64,000 bases of DNA from NCBI RefSeq assembly GCF_950295315.1, contig NC_080172.1, positions 118,148,724 through 118,212,723 of the forward strand. Direction: 5' to 3'. Positions 32,101 to 42,067 of this stretch are shown here, piece after piece. Position 1 is the stretch's first letter. Each line of letters begins with the position of its first letter. This stretch comes from Erinaceus europaeus (lineage: Eukaryota > Chordata > Mammalia > Eulipotyphla > Erinaceidae). The position numbers and the translations under genes were made by a program. The notes under the pieces were generated by a model. The model was not told the origin of the DNA and searched no databases. It saw only the letters and a list, made by a program, of their open reading frames with translations.

Positions 32101-34084
32101 GTCATGGTGGTATATAGGACGCAGTTTGGCACAGTCGTGGTGGTATGGAGGACGCAGGCTGGCACAGTCATGGTGGTATGCAGGACTCAGGCTGGCACAG
32201 TCATGGTGGTATGCAGGACTCAGGCTGGCACAGTCATGGTGGTATGCAGGACGCAGGCTGGCACAGTCATGGTGGTATGCAGGATGCAGGCTGGCACAGT
32301 CGTGGTGGTATGGAGCGTGCAGGCTGGCACAGTCATGGTGGTATGGATGTGCAGGATGGCACAGTCATGGTGGTATGGAGGTGCAGGCTGGCACTGTCAT
32401 GGTGGTATGGAGGACGCAGGCTGGCACAGTCATGGTGGTATGGAGGACGCAGTTTGGCACAGTCATGGTGGTATGGAGGACGCAGGCTGGCACAGTCATG
32501 GTGGTATGGAGGACGCAGGCTGGCACAGTCATGGTGGTATATAGGACGCAGTTTGGCACAGTCATGGTGGTATGGAGGACACAGGCTGGCACAGTCATGG
32601 TGGTATGGAGGACGCAGGCTGGCACAGTCATGGTGGTATGGAGGACGCAGCCTGGCACAGTCATGGTGGTATGGAGGACGCAGGCTGGCATAGTCATGGT
32701 GGTATGGAGGACACAGGCTGGCACTGTCATGGTGGTATATACGACGCAGTTTGGCACAGTCGTGGTGGTATGGAGGACCCAGGCTGGCACAGTCATGGTG
32801 GTATGGAGGACGCAGGCTGGCACTGTCATGGTGGTATGCAGGATGCAGGCTGGCACAGTCATAGTGGTATGGAGGACGCAGGCTGGCACAGTCATGGTGG
32901 TATGGAGGTGCAGGCTGGCACTGTCATGGTGGTATGGAGAACGCAGGCTGGCACAGTCATGGTGGTATGGAGGACGCAGGCTGGCACAGTCATGGTGGTA
33001 TGGAGGTGCAGGCCGGCACAGTCATGGTGCTATGCAGGACGCAGGCTGGCACAGTCATGGTGGTATGGAGGACGCAGGCTGGCACAGTCATGGTGGTATG
33101 GAGGACGCAGGCTGGCACAGTCATGGTGGTATATCTGACGCAGGCTGGCACAGTCATGGTGGTATGGAGGACGCAGGCTGGCACAGTCGTGGTGGTATGC
33201 AGGACGCAGGCTGGGACAGTCATGGTGGTATGCAGGACGCAGGCTGGCACAGTCATGGTGGTATGGAGGACGCAGGCTGGCACAGTCGTGGTGGTATGCA
33301 GGACGCAGGCTGGCACAGTCATGGTGGTATGGAGGACGTAGCCTGGCACAGTCATGGTGGTATGGAGGACACAGTCTGGCACAGTCATGGTGGTATGGAG
33401 GACGCAGTCTGGCACAGTCATGGTGGTATGGAGGACGCAGGCTTTCACAGTCATGGTGGTATGGATGTGCAGGCTGGCACAGTCATGGTGGTATGGAGGA
33501 CGCAGCCTGGCACTGTCATGGTGGTATGGAGGATGCAGGCTGGCACAGTCATGGTGGTATGGAGGACGCAGGCTGGCACAGTCATGGTGGTATGGAGGAC
33601 GCAGCCTGGCACAGTCATGGTGTTATGGAGGACGCAGGCCGGCACAGTCATGGTGGTATGGAGGACGCAGGCTGGCACAGTCATGGTGGTATGCAGGCCG
33701 CAGGCTGGCACAGTCATGGTGGTATGGAGGACGCAGGCTGGCACAGTCATGGTGGTATGCAGGATGCAGGCTGGCACAGTCATGGTGGTATGGAGGCCGC
33801 AGGCTGGCACAGTCATGGTGGTATGCTGGACCCAGGCTGGCAGAGTCATGGTGGTATGGAGGATGTAGGCTGGCACAGTCATGGTGGTATGCAGGACGCA
33901 GGCTGGCACAGTCATGGTGGTATGGAGGACGCAGCCTGGCACAGTCATGGTGGTATGCAGGACGCAGGCTGGCAGAGTCATGAGGGTATGGAGGTGCAGG
34001 CTGACACAGACATGGTGGTATGGAGACTTCTTAAACAAATAAAAGTGAAAATAGCTTAGGGGCCCGTAGCACCACTCTTGGCCC

Positions 34085-34335
34085 ATTTACCCAAATGATG
34101 CGAAGCAATGATTCAAGGATGCATGTGCCCCATGTTTTTTACTGCTTCATTCACAACAACCAAAAACCTGGAAGCAGCCTGGAGGCTCAGTAACTGGAGC
34201 CTTGATCAACAGGTTATGGGAGCTCTGCTTAATGGAGGACTGACTTGGCAAGTAAAAATATATTGTGTCCTTTGGGACCAGATTCATCTTTCACTCACAT
34301 GTAGAACACAGAGAAATTGAAACAACTTGCAAAAA
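34085..34335 (+). mobile_element. Old L1 3' fragment, diverged
   Basis: TTCATTCACAACAACCAAAA, CCTGGAAGCAGCCTGGAGGC and AGATTCATCTTTCACTCACA resemble the C-terminal ORF2 region seen at 19.2-19.45 kb, but with many differences. Confidence 0.65.
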
Positions 34336-34348
34336 AAAAAAAATGTGG

Positions 34349-34573
34349 CAGGCGTGGGCAGTAGTGCAGCGGGTTAAACTCACACTTAAACTTAAGCAAA
34401 GCTTAAGGATCCCGGTTCGAGCCCCCGGCTCCCCACCTGCAGAGGAGTCACTTCACATGTGGTGAAGCAGGTCTGCAGGTGTCTGTCTTTCTCTCCCCCT
34501 CTCTATCTCTCTCTCCCCTCTCAATTTCTCTCTGTCTCTGTACAATAGTAAACAAATACATTTAAAAACAAAA
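34349..34573 (+). mobile_element. SINE-A/D intermediate
   Basis: Head GGGCAGTAGTGCAGCGGGTT, B box GGTTCGAGCCCC, then a SINE-D-like 3' end (CTCTCAATTTCTCTCTGTCT). The head has an odd 16 bp run (ACTTAAACTTAAGCAA) before GCTTAAGGATCCCG. Confidence 0.82.
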
Positions 34574-34577
34574 CTCA

Positions 34578-34897
34578 TGGGGGTCGGGCGGTGGCTCAGC
34601 GGGTTAAATGCATGTGATGCAAAGCACAAGGACCAGCATAAGGAACCCGGTTCGAGCCTTCGGGTCCCCACCTGCAGGGGAGTCACTTCACAGGCGGTGA
34701 AGCAGGTCTGCAGGTGTCTGTCTTTCTCTCCCCCTCTCTGTCTTCCCCTCCTCTCTCCATTTCTCTCTGTCCTATTCAACAACAGCAATAACAATAACAA
34801 AGGCAACAAATTTGGGGGCAAAAATGGCCTTCAGGAGCAGTGGATTCCAAGTGCAGGCACCGAGTCCCAGTGGTAACTCTGGAGGCAAAAAAAAAAA
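34578..34897 (+). mobile_element. SINE-A, long form
   Basis: GGGGGTCGGGCGGTGGCTCA to TGGTAACTCTGGAGGC and A-tail. Confidence 0.92.
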
Positions 34898-34941
34898 AAG
34901 AAAAAAGAAGGAGGAGGAGAAGGAGGAGAAGGAGAAAAGAA
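34898..34941. repeat. Purine-rich (GAAGGA)n tail
   Basis: AAGAAGGAGGAGGAGAAGGA, grown from the SINE tail. Confidence 0.85.
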
Positions 34942-34966
34942 AGTGGCTAACCCATCGTCTCTAAGA

Positions 34967-35127
34967 CCTCAGAGAACTCTGGTGGTTACCCTTGGGGGTG
35001 GGGGAGTGGGCCCACACTTTGGTGGTGGGAGAGGTGTTTCCACACCACTAGGCCACACTAGACCCCTATTATCTTATGATCGTGTAAATCACTATTAAAT
35101 CTCTAATAAAAGAAATTAAAAAACAAA
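34967..35127 (+). mobile_element. ATR 3'-end fragment
   Basis: AGAACTCTGGTGGTTACCCT, CTATTATCTTATGATCGTGT, AAATCACTATTAAATCTCTA, then an A-rich tail. This is the 3' end of the ATR family, 5'-truncated, supporting a retroposed origin. Confidence 0.75.
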
Positions 35128-35214
35128 GTATTGTTGACATCAATAGTGCATATATTTATACATCTAAATATTCTTAAGAAAAATATGGGAGACATTTTGG
35201 TAGGCAGACATTTC

Positions 35215-35380
35215 CTAGAGGCCCTGGAGAGGCTCACCGGGTAGTGGGTGGACCCCACCATGTGAGAGGAGCCAGGCAGAGCCCCCGGCAGCGCCCAGAC
35301 ACAGGAAGCCTCAGGAGCAGACGTTCTGTGGTGTCTCTGCCCCTGGCTTCAGCTCTCCGTCTGTGATATAAAGTCTACTG
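35215..35380 (+). mobile_element. SINE-E, old
   Basis: GGCCCTGGAGAGGCTCACCG, GGACCCCACCATGTGAGAGG and a pyrimidine-rich 3' part suggest a diverged tRNA-derived SINE. Tentative. Confidence 0.45.
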
Positions 35381-35462
35381 GGACTGGGCAGGTTTGAAAC
35401 CCTGCAGCAAAGCAACGGTAACAAACAGTGCTATTTTCCTTCCCTTCCCTTTCCTTTTTGAC

Positions 35463-35499
35463 TTTTATTTTCTTTATTTATTGGATAGAGAAAATCAGA

Positions 35500-35531
<32 letters not shown>

Positions 35532-35632
35532 GCCTGCAGTCCTGCTTCACCACTCACAAAGCTTTCCCCTGCAGGTGGGGACGGGGGACTCAAGCCCAGG
35601 TCATTGCACATGGTAACAGGTGCATTCAACCT
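35463..35632 (-). mobile_element. SINE-D, antisense, with (GA)n
   Basis: TTTCTTTATTTATTGGATAG, a (GA)n run at 35504-35532, GCAGTCCTGCTTCACCACTC, CTGCAGGTGGGGACGGGG. Confidence 0.85.
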
Positions 35633-35634
35633 GG

Positions 35635-35740
35635 CTTCTCCCCTCCCCTCTCCCCTCCCCTCCTCTCCCCTCCTCTCTTCTCCTCACCTCTTCTTTTTTC
35701 TTCTTTCTTTCTCTCTCTTTCTTTTTTCTTCTTTTTTGGA
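35635..35740. repeat. Pyrimidine-rich (TCCCC)n / (TTCTTTC)n tract
   Basis: Plus strand nearly all C and T, with CCTCTCCCCTCC repeats. Homopurine-homopyrimidine stretches like this can in principle form triplex DNA. Confidence 0.9.
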
Positions 35741-35870
35741 TAGAGGGTGAGAGACACAGAGAGACAGAAAGGAGGAGAAACACCACAGCAGTGCTGTGTA
35801 CAGCGTCCCCATGCAGAATCTTCCCCGTTCCCATGTGGTGGCCAGGGAGCTCGAACTCTCTGTCTCTATC
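35728..35870 (-). mobile_element. SINE-E, antisense
   Basis: TTTTGGATAGAGGGTGAGAG, GGAGAAACACCACAGCAGTG, CAGGGAGCTCGAACTCTCTG. Old antisense SINE by plan. Confidence 0.55.
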
Positions 35871-35953
35871 ACAGAAAGGGGGAAGTGGTTCAAATGGTGA
35901 AATGTAATGTCACATATGTTTGAGTAAAATATATATCCTTAAAAAGGCTATCA

Positions 35954-36306
35954 GGGTCCAGGCGGTAGCGCAGCGGGTTAAGTGCACATGGCGCAAAGCG
36001 CAAGGACCGGCGTAAGGATCCTGGTTCGAGCCCCTGGCTCCCCACCTGCAGGGGAGTCGCTTCCCAGGCGGTGAAGCAGGTCTGCAGGTGTCTGTCTTTC
36101 TCTCCCCCTCTCTGTCTTCCCCTCCTCTCTCCATTTCGCTCTGTCCTACCCAACAACAACAACAGAAATGACAACAGTAATAATAACGGCAACAATAAGG
36201 GTGACAACAAGGATGACAAAAAAATGGGAAAAATGGCCTCCGGGAGGAGTGGATACATTGTGCAGGCACCGAGCCCCAGCAATAACCCTGGAGGCAAAAA
36301 AAAAGT
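35954..36306 (+). mobile_element. SINE-A, long form
   Basis: GGGTCCAGGCGGTAGCGCAG head, AACAACAACAGAAATGACAA, the 3' module CCTCCGGGAGGAGTGGATAC, and A-tail. Confidence 0.93.
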
Positions 36307-36640
36307 CTCGGGCACATAGCAAAGGCAACTATATATATGCTCAATGAGGCGAGGCATCTCTGGGCTCTAGTCACTACACCTAGTCCAGCTGACCACTGTC
36401 TCTACTCCAGAGGAGGAATGTGAGACACAGAGCAGTAAAGTGACTCAGCACGTCACACAATCAGTAACTGGGTTTGATCAACACTCAGAACCAAAGCCGA
36501 TTTCTCCATTAGGCACAGGAGACATGATGCGTGAGGTCAAAGATACGATCAGGGTTTCATGAAACGGTTTTAACCTCCTCCCCTCTCTTTCAGCACCAGG
36601 GTCTCACACACGTATGGTTTTGTTGTTTCTGGGCTTTCTT
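36307..36640. other. Unique non-coding sequence
   Basis: No repeat recognised. Nothing with coding character. Confidence 0.5.
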
Positions 36641-36793
36641 GTTCAGATAGAGTCAGGGAGAAGAGGAGAGACAGCAAAGCACTGGGACCTGTCCCAGAGT
36701 GGCAGGTAGCATCCTCCAGGTGGGGCTGGACTTGAACCTGGACCACACACATGCCAAGGCAACAGTGAGGCGGTGAACTATCTCTCCTGCCCA
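36641..36793 (-). mobile_element. SINE-E, antisense
   Basis: TTGTTCAGATAGAGTCAGGG, GGTGGGGCTGGACTTGAACC, GGTGAACTATCTCTCCTGCC. The clearest SINE-E copy. Confidence 0.65.
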
Positions 36794-37840
36794 TTCCTTC
36801 ACCTTAAAATCAGAACAATTGATATAAAACAATGGCAATGCACATTCAATACTGAATTCAGCCTAGATTCTATTCATCCATATTCGAGCGCAGTTATAAA
36901 ACATAAGCTTGTATGATTTATGGCAGGAGGGGCCCACAGAGGCACAAGCGTCCAGGGGGCCATGCAGTCAGGGCCTCTAAACAGTTTTCCCAGATCCAGG
37001 CCCCGTGTCTAACTCATCACGGCTCACTAACTCTGAGTCCCGATCAGTCCACTCTGGGACTCTCTGTATGGACTCAGACAAGGCACACCTCTGTGCTCTC
37101 AAAGACACACATGACAGAGGTCTACCCCTCTGCAAAAGTGGGGTTATTGACCGGCGTGGACTTGGCTAGGTCGTGAGGTTAGCGTGCATGACACCTTCGT
37201 AACATGCCTGCTGTTCAGTGAGACCTCCCTGTAAGGCTCGCTCCATCCCACACCATTCCTGCGACGGCAGCGGGATCTGGAGAATCTAGCCCGCCGGGGG
37301 GCTCTGTGAGAGGGCCAGCTGGCGGGCAGCCTCAGTGGAGCGACACCTCATCAGGCACAGTGGAATTCCATACATCTTCCCAGCAGCCTCCAGACGTGCT
37401 CTGATGAGTTCTTCAACCAGTCCAGGGAAACCGGGGCTTATAAAGGCTTCCAGGCCTCCGCGATGATTTTCCCCCTATCACGACCCCTCCCTGCTCCCCT
37501 GGGCCCTTGTTCATCTTAGCTCTGTTTCTGCAGGAAACAAGACAGAAAAAGACTCTTTTAACAGGCATAGGTGAAAGGGTTCTGCCTTGGGACTCACAGG
37601 AATTGGTTTTGCAGTCCAGTTCTGTCAAAGCTTGGACAAGTCATCCAACCTTTCTCAGCCTCTGAGTCCTTCTCTGGTTAACAGAAAGACACAATGAGTG
37701 TCTGGATGATCCTTGAAACCCTTGTAACTGTAGCATATGGGCAGAAACACAAGGGCTTTGTAGTCAGAGTCCTTTGGTTCAAATAATTGTGTCAACTTCT
37801 TTACAGTATCTGCCTTCCCCAGTCCGCATACAAATTTCCC
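36794..37840. other. Unique non-coding sequence, 1.05 kb
   Basis: Mixed composition with scattered CpGs near 37140-37350. No domain in any frame and no recognised element. Confidence 0.55.
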
Positions 37841-38045
37841 GTAAGTACGATTAAACTAGTCCCCTCATCAGAGGGTTATTTGTAAGTATGATTAAACTAG
37901 TCCCCTCATCAGAGGGTTATTTGTAAGTACGATTAAACTAGTCCCCTCATCAGAGGGTTATTTGTAAGTACGATTAAACTAGTCCCCTCATCAGAGGGTT
38001 ATTTGTAAGTATGATTAAACTAGTCCCCTCATCAGAGGGTTATCT
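37841..38045. repeat. 41 bp tandem repeat, five copies
   Basis: The unit GTAAGTACGATTAAACTAGT + CCCCTCATCAGAGGGTTATT + T starts at 37841, 37882, 37923, 37964 and 38005. Copies differ only by TACG/TATG and a last-unit TTATC. Each unit starts with GTAAGT, a perfect 5' splice-site consensus, and holds a short palindrome-like CCCTCATCAGAGGG. Confidence 0.97.
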
Positions 38046-38083
38046 GGAGGACTAAGTGTGATAATTTAGGTGGACCACTCTTT

Positions 38084-38353
38084 TTTTCTGAAAAATTTTG
38101 ATATTTATTTATTTTCCCTTTTGTTGCCCTTTTTTTTTCCTATTGTTGTAGTTATTGTTGTTGTTATTGATGTCGTCATTGGAGAGGACAGAGAAATGGA
38201 GAGAGGTGGGGAAGACAGAGAGGGGGGAGATAAAGACAGACACCTGCAGACCTGCTTCACCGCCTGTGAAGGGGCTCGAACGGGGATCCTTGTGCTGGTC
38301 CTTGCGCTTTGCGCCACGTGCACTTAACCCGCTGTGTTACCACCCAACTCCCT
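38084..38353 (-). mobile_element. SINE-A, short form, antisense, with TSD
   Basis: TATTTATTTATTTTCCCTTT to GTTACCACCCAACTCCCT. GACCACTCTTT flanks it at 38073-38083 and 38354-38364. The hinge (CACCTGCAGGGGAGTC in sense) is deleted. Confidence 0.93.
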
Positions 38354-38409
38354 GACCACTCTTTATTGTACTGGACACAAAGTTAGTATCCAGTGAAGGT
38401 CAGCAACTG

Positions 38410-38573
38410 GGCTAAGGAACTAGCTCAGCCCACTAGAGCACCAGCTTTTATGCCTGAGGCCCCAGGAGTCCCAGGTTCAATCCCGAAGGCCACCATAAAC
38501 TTGAGCTGAGCCTTGTTCTGGTCCCCTCAGTCCCCCCTCCATTCTCTCTCAAATAAGGAAAGAAAGAAATCTC
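38410..38573 (+). mobile_element. SINE-C
   Basis: AGGAACTAGCTCAGCCCACT, CCAGGTTCAATCCCGAAGGC, CACCATAAACTTGAGCTGAG, A-rich tail. Diverged head. Confidence 0.75.
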
Positions 38574-38890
38574 TGTTTTTCAAAAGCCAGCAGTTGACAC
38601 TTTGATGATGTCCGCACCTCTTCCTGAGCCCTCCAGCCCGCACTCCGGTCTCCCCACCTGTGGTAGATGCCCAGGAGAACGTGAGTGGACAGATGACGTC
38701 TGAGTGAGTGCATCCTCACTCAGGGCGCGACTCTTCTTGCTGGACTCCTTCTCCTAGAAGTGGCCGGAATCACTACCCTCCGTGCTCTTGTTCCTTCCTA
38801 ACTGGAAGAGGTGGTTTAAAATGCCTGTGACTTTGACAGTCCCATCAAGAAGGTGGACTCTAACTCCCTTCTCCTTGACTGTAGTTGACT
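38574..38890. other. Unique non-coding sequence
   Basis: Nothing recognised. Confidence 0.5.
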
Positions 38891-39092
38891 TATTTTTTTA
38901 AATATTTATTATTGGATAGGGACAGAGAGTAATTAAGAGGGGAAGAGGGAGACAGGGAGGGAAAGAAACAGAGACAGCCCTGCTCCAACACTCCTGAAGC
39001 TTTCCCCCTGCAGGTGGGGTTTCGCAGGCTTGAACCTGGGTCCTTGCGCACGGTAGTGTGTGCGCTTAATGAGGCGCCCACCTCCTGATCCA
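38891..39092 (-). mobile_element. SINE-D, antisense
   Basis: TTTTTTTAAATATTTATTAT, GGATAGGGACAGAGAGTAAT, GAGGCGCCCACCTCCTGATCC. Confidence 0.85.
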
Positions 39093-39483
39093 CAGGCTGC
39101 TTCTAACTAACAGAGCACAGTAGTTGTGACCTCCAAGGAGAGGATGAGCGACCCCAAGGTGCCCATCTTGGCATTGCCGGGTCTGGGGAGAGGCAGACTC
39201 ACGCAGCCTCTGGAGGTATGCGTGTGAAGACCTGAAATTTCTTGCTAGTGGCCACATTCAGAGAAGCAGACCCCCTGGCCCCAGGCAGACCTTCAGACGA
39301 CTGCAGTCCCAGCCAACCATTTGACAGTAATTTGGTCAGAGACTAAGCAGAAAGCACCTTGCTGACCGCCCCCAATTTCTTCATCTGCAGAAACTGTGAG
39401 TTAACAAGACTTGTCTTAAGCTGCTATGTTTGGGGACAAATTGTTGTGTAGCAATAGATAACTAATATACTTTGTAAGATACT
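39093..39483. other. Unique non-coding sequence
   Basis: Nothing recognised except an AT-rich end. Confidence 0.5.
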
Positions 39484-39622
39484 TTTTTTTTTTTTTTACT
39501 AGAGCATTTCTCAGCTTTGGCTTATGGTGGCGTGGGGGATTGAACCTGGGACTTTGGAGCCTTAGGAATGAGAGTCTCTTTGCAGAACCATAGAACCATT
39601 ATGCTGTCTACCCTCACCCTGT
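39484..39622 (-). mobile_element. SINE-C, antisense
   Basis: T-tail, CTAGAGCATTTCTCAGCTTT, GGGGATTGAACCTGGGACTT, ATTATGCTGTCTACCCTCAC. Confidence 0.88.
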
Positions 39623-39637
39623 AAGAATGCTTTTCAT

Positions 39638-39926
39638 AGGGAGTCGGGCAGTAGCGCAGCAGGTTAAGTGCATATGGCGCAAAGCACAAGGACCGGTGTA
39701 AGGATCCCGGTTCAAGCCCCCGGCTCCCCACCTGCAGGGGCGTCGCTTCCCAGGTGGTGAAGCAGGTCTGCAGGTGTCTGTCTTTCTCTCCCCCTCTCTG
39801 TCTTCCCCTCCTCTCTCCATTTCTCTCTGTCCTGTCCAACAACAATGACATCAATAACTACAATAATAACTACAAGAATAAAGCAACAAGGGCAACAAAA
39901 GGGAATAAATAAATAAATAAATAAAT
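39638..39926 (+). mobile_element. SINE-A, short form
   Basis: GGGAGTCGGGCAGTAGCGCA to an AAATAAATAAAT tail. ATGCTTTTCATA before it and ATGCTTTTATA after it (near 39626 and 39929) look like a slightly diverged TSD. Confidence 0.93.
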
Positions 39927-39939
39927 GGATGCTTTTATA

Positions 39940-40861
39940 AAAAGGCTGAGCAAATGTTTTTTCAACAATCCTGACTTGTGGCTACTTCTCACTGTTGATT
40001 CTCCACATTTTTATGCCATTCAGAATCCTACTCCTGACTGTGATCATGCTGTCATTAGTGTCATTAGGCTCAGCAAGCTAAGGCCCCCGTCCCCTGTGCT
40101 AACTTAGGCAGGCTGTGCTCAGGTGCCTGTTGCTCTCTGGCCTTCGGGGAGACTGGCACTGCTGTCCTCAGCAGGAAAAGAAGAATCAGACTCAGGCTAA
40201 AGCAGGCTTTTGTCCAGTCAGCAGTTCCTATTCAGAAACATCATCTGGTCAGTTTCAGGAAGGTCCATCTCAGAGACTGTCTCTTACTGACAGTTCCTGT
40301 TGCTGCCTCAACAGTAGCAAAATCTTTCCCTTTTTTTTTTTTTTTTTTTTTTTTTTTGGGTTAGAGACAACTTCAGAATCTTTTCACTGGCTAGAGAGTA
40401 TACTGGTCAGAACTGGTCAGAACTCTCCTAGGCCTCTGCATCTGGGAAGTGTCTGCTTAATATGGAAGGGAGACCATGGGGGGAGTGTCCATGCCTCCCC
40501 AGCTTGAGGACTTGGGCTGATGAAGAGCTTCAGTCCCTCCTGTCTCAGGCGAAGTTATTAGCCAGAAGCCTGTCTTGAAGGGATGGTCACTGTGTCTGCA
40601 TCAGAAAGTTAAGTGGCCTGTCATCCAGTCCCTGCTGTGTGCCATCTGCTGTAGGCAGACCAGAAGCAAAGATGAGGTCCTTGTCCTAAAGGGATTCATG
40701 GTCTGGCTGGGGAGACGGGCAAAGTGGCCAGTAGTTACTACGACTCAGAGCCGTGCACAGATGCTTACTCCGGCACTGGGTAATCGGGGGCACAGAGCTC
40801 AAGGAACTCACAGGACAGGCAGACGGCGAGGACAGGACAGACTCATAGAAAACTGAAGTGG
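39940..40861. other. Unique non-coding sequence with a poly-T run
   Basis: A T run of about 29 bases lies at 40331-40359, perhaps the remnant of a retroposon tail. A frame of 130 codons (40115-40507) crosses it and has no coding character. Confidence 0.55.
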
Positions 40862-41140
40862 AGGGAGTCGGGTGGTAGCGCATCAGATTAAGCACATGTG
40901 GTACAAAGCGCAGGGACTGGCATCAGGATCCCGGTTTGAGCCCCCGGCTCCCCACCTGCAGGGGAGTCGTTTCACAAGTGGTGAAGCAGGTCTGCAGGTG
41001 TCTACTTTTCTTTACCCCTCTGTCTTCCCCTCCTCTCTCCACTTTTTTCTGTCCTATACAATGACAACAGCAAGAATAACTACAACAATAAAACAATAAG
41101 GGCAACAAAAGGGAATAAATAAATAAATATTAAAAAAAAA
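40862..41140 (+). mobile_element. SINE-A, short form
   Basis: GGGAGTCGGGTGGTAGCGCA, complete body, GGGCAACAAAAGGGAATAAA tail. Confidence 0.93.
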
Positions 41141-41543
41141 GAAGAAGAAAAGAGAAGAGACAGAATTAATCATAAGCCAAGTATTGAAGGAAGAGACGTT
41201 GAGCTGACTCTGAAGCCTGGCTTGGGTGTAATGTTGCGGGGTTGACAGGATTCAATGTGGCACCTCCTACCTCAGAGTACAGCTGCAGCATGAGCCTCCA
41301 AACCAAACTTCAGATCTGGAAAGAGCTTGATAAATCTACCTCCCTGTTTGTAGCAAGAATCCTAAAGTAAATGTTGAGTGTAACTTCCTTATCAGACCTG
41401 GAATCTGTTCACCGCCCCCACCCTCACCCACATCTCAGCCGCCAGCTTCTCTTGCTCAGAATGATTATTGTGGTTGCGTTATCACTTGACTTTGGGCTCC
41501 AAATCCCAAAGTCAGAACAACTCTTTAAAATTCCCAGTTCGGC
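41141..41543. other. Unique non-coding sequence
   Basis: Nothing recognised. Confidence 0.5.
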
Positions 41544-41619
41544 GGGCTGGGCGGTAGCGCAGCTGGTTAAGCGCATGTGGCAAAGTGCAAGGACCGGCAT
41601 AAGGATCCGGTTCGAGCCA
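41544..41619 (+). mobile_element. SINE-A head only, 3'-truncated
   Basis: GGCTGGGCGGTAGCGCAGCT to GGATCCGGTTCGAGCC. It ends abruptly after the B box, so only the tRNA-like part is present. Confidence 0.85.
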
Positions 41620-41727
41620 GATAGTGCTTGGCCTTTTGCTTCCTCTTCTGAGCGACTTGCAATTTCCTTTCTATCTGCATTGTCTTGTTCTCTTTCATTT
41701 GCTTGATTGCTGTCACTATTTCAGTTT

Positions 41728-41890
41728 TTATTTTTAAATATTTAGTAAATTTATTGATTTGTATTAGAGAGCTACAGAAAGATACAAAGAAAGATAAGGG
41801 CTCTGCTCTGCTCAGCTCTGGCTTGGAGTGGTGCTGGGGGTTGAACCTGGAGCCTTGAGCCTCTGAACATTCTTCTGCCTCCCTGGCCCT
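41728..41890 (-). mobile_element. SINE-C, antisense
   Basis: TTTTTAAATATTTAGTAAAT, CTGCTCAGCTCTGGCTTGGA, GGGGGTTGAACCTGGAGCCT, CTGCCTCCCTGGCCCTG. Confidence 0.75.
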
Positions 41891-42040
41891 GTTAGGTTTT
41901 GTTTTTTCATTACTGAGGCTCCACCACTCTGGGTCGACTTCTTCAGACAGAGAAAGAGACAGACAGAAGTAAAATAAAGACATCTCAGCACGGAAGCTCA
42001 CCCCAGTGCAGTGGGGGCACAGCAGGTGAACTAGACCAAG
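41891..42040 (-). mobile_element. SINE-E-like fragment, antisense
   Basis: TTTTTCATTACTGAGGCTCC, GACAGAGAAAGAGACAGACA. Low similarity to a definite family. Confidence 0.4.
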
Positions 42041-42067
42041 GGGGAGAGCTGTCAGCCCAACCTCGGA

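Larger units (their letters stand above)
24972..34025 (+). repeat. Minisatellite, 33 bp unit, ~9.05 kb, about 275 copies
   Basis: The main unit joins CAGGCTGGCACAGTCATGGT to GGTATGGAGGACG, 33 bp. Variant units end GGTATGCAGGACG, GGTATATAGGACG, or GGTATGGATGTG and GGTATGGAGGTG (32 bp). Other variants are CCTGGC for GCTGGC, TTTGGC, GTCGTGG for GTCATGG, and GGCGGGC. Most units carry one CpG (GACGC). The array starts with a degenerate unit at 24972 and decays after ~33980. Long runs of units repeat in the same order, showing higher-order duplications. Open frames of up to 782 codons arise because 33 is divisible by three and five frames of the unit lack stops. Confidence 0.98.

Noticed and set aside
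24972..34025. Telomeric or canonical centromeric satellite
   Set aside because: No TTAGGG arrays and no ~170 bp period; the unit is 33 bp and the flanks are ordinary SINE-rich DNA.
34349..34573. Antisense ORFs with GERRGRQRGGEKDRHLQTCF-like sequence as a conserved protein family
   Set aside because: The same peptide appears wherever an antisense SINE-A lies (for example 2535, 7092, 19901, 47479). It is translation of the SINE.
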